NCBI GenBank assembly: GCA_034670405.1
Contig: JAXDDX010000087.1
Span: forward strand, 62,001 to 126,000
Direction of reading: 5' to 3'
Origin: Hoplostethus atlanticus
Taxonomy: Eukaryota; Chordata; Actinopteri; Trachichthyiformes; Trachichthyidae
DNA: 64,000 nt
Shown: positions 59,859 to 64,000 of the stretch, one piece after another
Numbering within the stretch: the first letter of the stretch is position 1
Layout of the letters: every line of letters starts with the position of its first letter
Translations under genes and position numbers: made by a program
Notes under the pieces: generated by a model
The model's input: only the letters and a program-made list of their open reading frames with translations
Databases searched by the model: none
Told to the model about the DNA's origin: nothing

Positions 59859-60623
59859 CACACAATTCAGCTTCTCAACTATCACTACACCACTGAACAT
59901 ATAGAGCAATAACCGCATGTACTTCTCAAAACCAGTCATGATGCAAACATTTGACAGAGCATGACATCTTCACAACACAATATTACAGTGCAGTGAACAA
60001 TCTGATTGAAACAGCTTTGCAAACGGTTCTGAGCTGATATAAGAGCGATATTTAGGTTCCAGTTTCACAAAGCGGTGCAGCGACTGCAGACATGGTCTCA
60101 ACTTTCATTATGCCCTCTATATTTAAAGTGGAACAGAGCATGTTAACGCCTTACCTCATCCAAAATGTTCAATCAGGCCCAACGGTTCTAGTCCACACAC
60201 CTACAAGCAGACCGCATGGATCCACCTTTCACACATGATCAACCTTCCGTCTGTTCAAATCCACAAAGCCCACAAAAACCCCACTCAGTCGGTTTCACTC
60301 ATGTTCATTCCAAAGCCAAGCATAGCTCTCCAGTCTACAGTGCTACACCTAAATATCTCCCAACCTTTTGTGTAGATGCCTCTCTGTCTTCCTATCCCTC
60401 CCTAAAACCCCTTTGTCTCTCTCTTGTCTTACAATGCTAGCTGTTCAGCTAGTACTACACTCAGTGTGTGGGTTGTTTGTCTAAATGGCAAGTAGACTTC
60501 CTTCAATTCTTTCCCAACTTAGTTTTCCTGCCTGCGCCGGTCGGTTTCCCTGGGCCTGGGGCTAAATATAGGGACCACACAAGGTAAAGTGGAAAAGAGC
60601 AGAGCAGGAAATGTGTCACAATA

Positions 60624-60626
<3 letters not shown>

Positions 60627-60683
<57 letters not shown>

Positions 60684-60692
60684 TGTGTGTGT
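60627..60692. repeat. (GT)n microsatellite
   Basis: TG tract of about 65 bp with one TT interruption near 60680. Confidence 0.95.
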
Positions 60693-60999
60693 CTGTTCAT
60701 ATTTGCTTCTGTGTATCTTTCCATCGCAAATCCCAGCAATGCCTGGCTACACAGCAGTGAAATTTAAAAAAAAGAAATTCTACATACAGGTTTTGATGTG
60801 ACCAGTCGTCTGCACCTCTTCAGTACCCAATACCTCTCAAGGAAAACTCTACTGTACATAGACACAACAACAGGAAGTCACCAACTGGCAAAAGCAACTT
60901 GCCAATAAACGCCCAGTGGCATACATGCAAAGTTATAAGTGAATTTTATTTTGAAAGTCATTTTCAAACCTGATCACACTACCAAGCCAGTTCCTAAGC

Positions 61000-61109
<110 letters not shown>

Positions 61110-61369
61110 CCTGCATTGTTCCTGTGTACATGTGTGTGTGAGGGTCGACCCATCCCATATTCCACTCCAGTGACGTTGTACACATTGTTTTGTCTCTTTC
61201 GGCTTCTAAAAACATCCTCCTAAACAAAAACACCGACTGCACATCCTGCTGCCTGGCTGGACGCAAGAATTAAACTCCAGGTTTACCATCCAGACACATT
61301 TTTAAACAAGCTACGACTAACTAAATATAGGGACAGCGGAGTTTAGCATCTCTCCTTTAAATTTGAGAG

Positions 61370-61450
61370 TCGATTTTTCGTTATTGATCCCTGTGGGGAA
61401 ATTGGGTTGTTGCAGCAGCAAACAGTAATAGGAAAGAAAGGAAATGGAGG
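61370..61450 (-). repeat. LINE 3' tail fragment
   Basis: Inverse of CCAATTTCCCCACAGGGATC and AATAA, a LINE tail related to that at 11780-11826. Confidence 0.5.
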
Positions 61451-61555
61451 ATATAAACATAGTAGTATAAGTATCAGCAGAACTTACTGAGACAGAAAGA
61501 CAATGTGAGATTTCAAGATAATAAATATATAAAAATCTATCCTTTCTGTTACCTT

Positions 61556-61873
61556 GAACCGGTCTGCCCATTCTCCTCTGACCTCTCTTATTAACAAGAC
61601 ATCACCATTCTCTGTAAACTCTGAGACTGTGGTAAAAATCCCAGGAGAGCAGCTGTTTCTGAGAGGCTGGAACCACCATGTCTGGCACCAACGGTCAAAG
61701 TTGCTTAGATCACGCATCTTGGTCATTCTAATGTTTGGTCGAACAAAAAACTAAATTACTTCACCATGCCTGCATGCTTTATATATTGAGTTGCAGCGAC
61801 ATGATTTGCTGTTTGGCGGAGCAGGATAGTTGTTAACGAGCAGGAGTACCTAGTAAAGTGGCCGGTGAGTGTA
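61556..61873 (-). mobile_element. Tc1-like element, 5' part
   Basis: On minus it starts TACACTCACCGGCCACTTTA and CTAGGTACTCC, then TTGTTCGACCAAACATTAGA, shared with 37581-37890. The reading frame start (MTKMRDLSNFDRWCQ) and a GRPVQGNRKD-like helix-turn-helix segment are present. Truncated before the catalytic domain. Confidence 0.72.
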
Positions 61874-62004
61874 TATTCACTCTGCAGATGTACAGATGCC
61901 AAATTGTGTAATTGTTTCCTATGTCTATCTGTTCGTCCATCATACATGAGATGCCAGACACCACTGACTACCCTGATTGGCCTAGTGTGGGTGCTATCAT
62001 TTAA

Positions 62005-62125
62005 TTTTTTTTATTATTCTTTGGCCATTTTTGCCTTTATTAGAAAGGTAGAGAGGGACAGGAAAGATTGGGGGATGCGTCCAGATTTGAACCCAGGATA
62101 TTGCAGTTTCATCGACAGTAGCCTC
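62005..62125 (-). repeat. SINE fragment (reverse)
   Basis: On minus: CTGGGTTCAAATCTGG (B box), CTTTCCTGTCCCTCTCTACC, AATAAAGGCAAAAATGGCC. Same tail type as 18585-18735. Confidence 0.6.
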
Positions 62126-62478
62126 AATAGACCAGAATGCACTGCAGCCACAGTGCATTTTGTGTAAGGGACACGCCTCTCACTTTCTCTCCACAGGTGA
62201 AGCTAATAAATCCCACTGGCATTATCCTTCACCTCAGCATCTAGAGTCCTAAATGGACTGTCCACTCTCCCAGAGAAAAAATGTGCTCAGCACTGAACCA
62301 GCCAACATTGTGTCATTGTGCTACCATTAAAAGTACATACAAAAAGTCATTTTGCCATAATATACAAAGTTGCCATAAACTAGAATGTAACCATCTTGAT
62401 TTGGAGGAAAAAAAGATGATTTTTGACCATGTCGTTGAATTTCCCAAATGTTATAATTAGAGCTGGAGTCATATTATT

Positions 62479-62481
<3 letters not shown>

Positions 62482-62529
<48 letters not shown>

Positions 62530-62533
62530 CTCA
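62482..62533. repeat. (TC)n microsatellite
   Basis: TC tract of about 45 bp, then CGCTC and a short CACACACA run. Confidence 0.95.
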
Positions 62534-63663
62534 CACACACACTCTGTGGCCATGGGGCCTTGGTTGAACTGATTGTACTGATTATCATATGATTCATATA
62601 TGCCTCATTGTATTTCAGGGCCAGATACTGTTCCCCAAAAGCAATAGCCACTATGGCAAAATTGATTCACTCATTCAAAGAATAACTTTTAGGAGTAGAT
62701 CTTAAAAGGTGATATCATTTAAACGACTTGAAAACTGTGTGAAATTAACTGATACACCCCTGTATCTAAAAATAAGTGACAAACAAGCACTGGTATTGTC
62801 CCGCCTTTGCTTTTCAATATCCATCCCAATTTGTTTGCTACGATTACGATTTTCTTCTGAAAAATATTGCTTGTTGTCTCACTACATTGTCATGACAATT
62901 TTGTAACCAACAGCACTCATCCGTCAAAATCCGCTTCAGTCAAACAACTCACGTAGCGATCGGATAGTATTACATGAAACAGGGTGGTGGTGAGCGTGTG
63001 AGATTCATGTGCAGCAGCAGCAGCAGCGTAACACAGTGCAGCAGGGTAAGAAGCAGTAAAGAATGAGTGAGTTTGATAGCTTAAATCATGTCAGTTTAGG
63101 TGAAGGATGTTAGTCTGATCTTAGATTTTTTTCCCCCTTTTTTCCCCCTTTTTTTAAAAAAAATTACTGGAACTATTTCCTTTAGTTTTTTTGTATGAAA
63201 TTGTCCATTCAGACAATGACATACATTTTTCCATGGACGCTGCTCTGTCCATCTTTTTTTTTTTGTGGGTGGGGGAGGGGGGGGGGGGTGCTATCAAGGC
63301 CAGTGGTTCGTGGGAAAGTGGCCTACTCAGTTCACTGGTCTCGTCGGCTTTGTTCGAAATCTAGCTCATAGTGGTAGCCTGTCATATCTGCTGCCATTTG
63401 TGGTGTCGCAAATGCATCGCTGTAAACTATGAAAATGAAGCCATGATGCCTTTTGTTAGGTGTAACTTTTGCTCTCAGTAACTCGCAACTTTATTATTAG
63501 AGCTAATCATATCCCAGTACATGTCAAACAAAGCAGCTGACTCCATATCTTCATAGCTATAGATCATATCATAGCTACTGCATTGACAACTGACAGCCCA
63601 TTCCAATTCCTCCAATTTCAGCCCTGAGTCTAACTAACTCTAATTTTCTGTTCCTACTGCTTG

Positions 63664-63890
63664 GCAGTATCCACCCTAAAAGTTTATGACATGGCCTGGA
63701 AAATGTTTGCTTCCTTCTGGTCACTGTTGGCACGCCAATTGTTGCTTCCACTATTTGTGCATGGATTTCCTATTGCATGGACACTCGTCACCTCCAACTA
63801 CCTGATATACATAGTCTGGTGGCAAGTATTCAGTTCCAGGCCAGATGTCTGGATCACTCTTATCCTAGTTCTAATCCTTCAATAATATGA
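63664..63890 (+). pseudogene. tyrosine-recombinase-like N-terminal domain remnant
   Basis: AVSTLKVYDMAWKMFASFWS, then in another frame GTPIVASTICAWISYCMDTR and a HSLVASIQFQARCLDHSYPS block. The layout (helical STLK-Y..A...F start, LSGIQ-like block, YPS.NPSI) resembles the core-binding domain of Crypton/DIRS-type recombinases. The catalytic R-H-R-Y region is absent. A stop and a frameshift are present. Tentative. Confidence 0.35.
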
Positions 63891-63929
63891 ATGCTTCAAG
63901 GCATACCCAAGGCAACACCCAATTCCAAA

Positions 63930-64000
63930 AACTAGAGGCCTGCCTATCAGAGGTCAAATATTGGATGTCCCTAAACTTCTTACTTCTTAATGGCAGCAAA
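63930..64000 (+). mobile_element. LINE fragment running off the window
   Basis: ACLSEVKYWMSLNFLLLNGS followed by K matches the segment just after the FADD motif in fish L2/CR1-type reverse transcriptases. It continues past 64000. Confidence 0.6.

Overview
The window is vertebrate, almost certainly teleost, nuclear DNA. It holds long spliced introns and very long (GA)n, (CA)n and (TG)n microsatellites. It is dense in fish-type mobile elements: L2/CR1-type LINEs, Tc1/mariner, hAT and PIF/Harbinger-like DNA elements, tRNA-derived SINEs and a Ty3/gypsy remnant. The species cannot be read from the sequence alone.

One host gene is supported with confidence: rasgrp3 (RAS guanyl-releasing protein 3), on the minus strand. 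I assembled 15 coding exons between 42281 (start codon) and 17197 (end of stop codon). They total 2187 nt, and every exon junction keeps frame, giving 728 residues. Domain order is REM/RasGEF-N, CDC25 RasGEF catalytic domain, paired EF-hands, a C1 zinc-binding domain split over three exons, then a serine-rich tail. Thr133, the PKC site of the human protein, falls at the same residue number. Coding exon 1 has an acceptor 9 nt before the ATG, so a non-coding first exon must lie upstream. A GGA-rich segment at about 48.37-48.69 kb with a strong donor is a candidate. Intron 2 is an AT-AC intron with a near-consensus U12 donor and branch point.

Layout, left to right. 1-17 kb lies downstream of rasgrp3 and is mostly repeats: a Harbinger-like element, a LINE broken by a 1.2-kb foldback element, a second LINE remnant, a Tc1/mariner remnant, and a TIR element with a 238-bp GA tract that sits inside a SINE. 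17.2-42.3 kb is rasgrp3. Its two largest introns are filled with mobile DNA. Intron 5 has a Harbinger-like element carrying a SINE, and a hAT-like element containing a foldback/minisatellite and a second Harbinger-like copy. Intron 6 has a LINE, a solo LTR, a gypsy remnant with integrase ahead of reverse transcriptase, and a small promoter-like patch. 42.3-64 kb lies upstream of the coding start. It holds the candidate first exon, microsatellites, two TA-flanked inverted-repeat elements in opposite orientation (one with a third inserted in it), a LINE ORF1 of SGNH-hydrolase type, SINEs, and at the right edge a tyrosine-recombinase-like remnant followed by a LINE fragment.

The mobile-element reading frames are broken or truncated wherever I could read them. 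rasgrp3 is the only intact protein gene I can support. No rRNA gene, functional tRNA gene or CRISPR array is visible.
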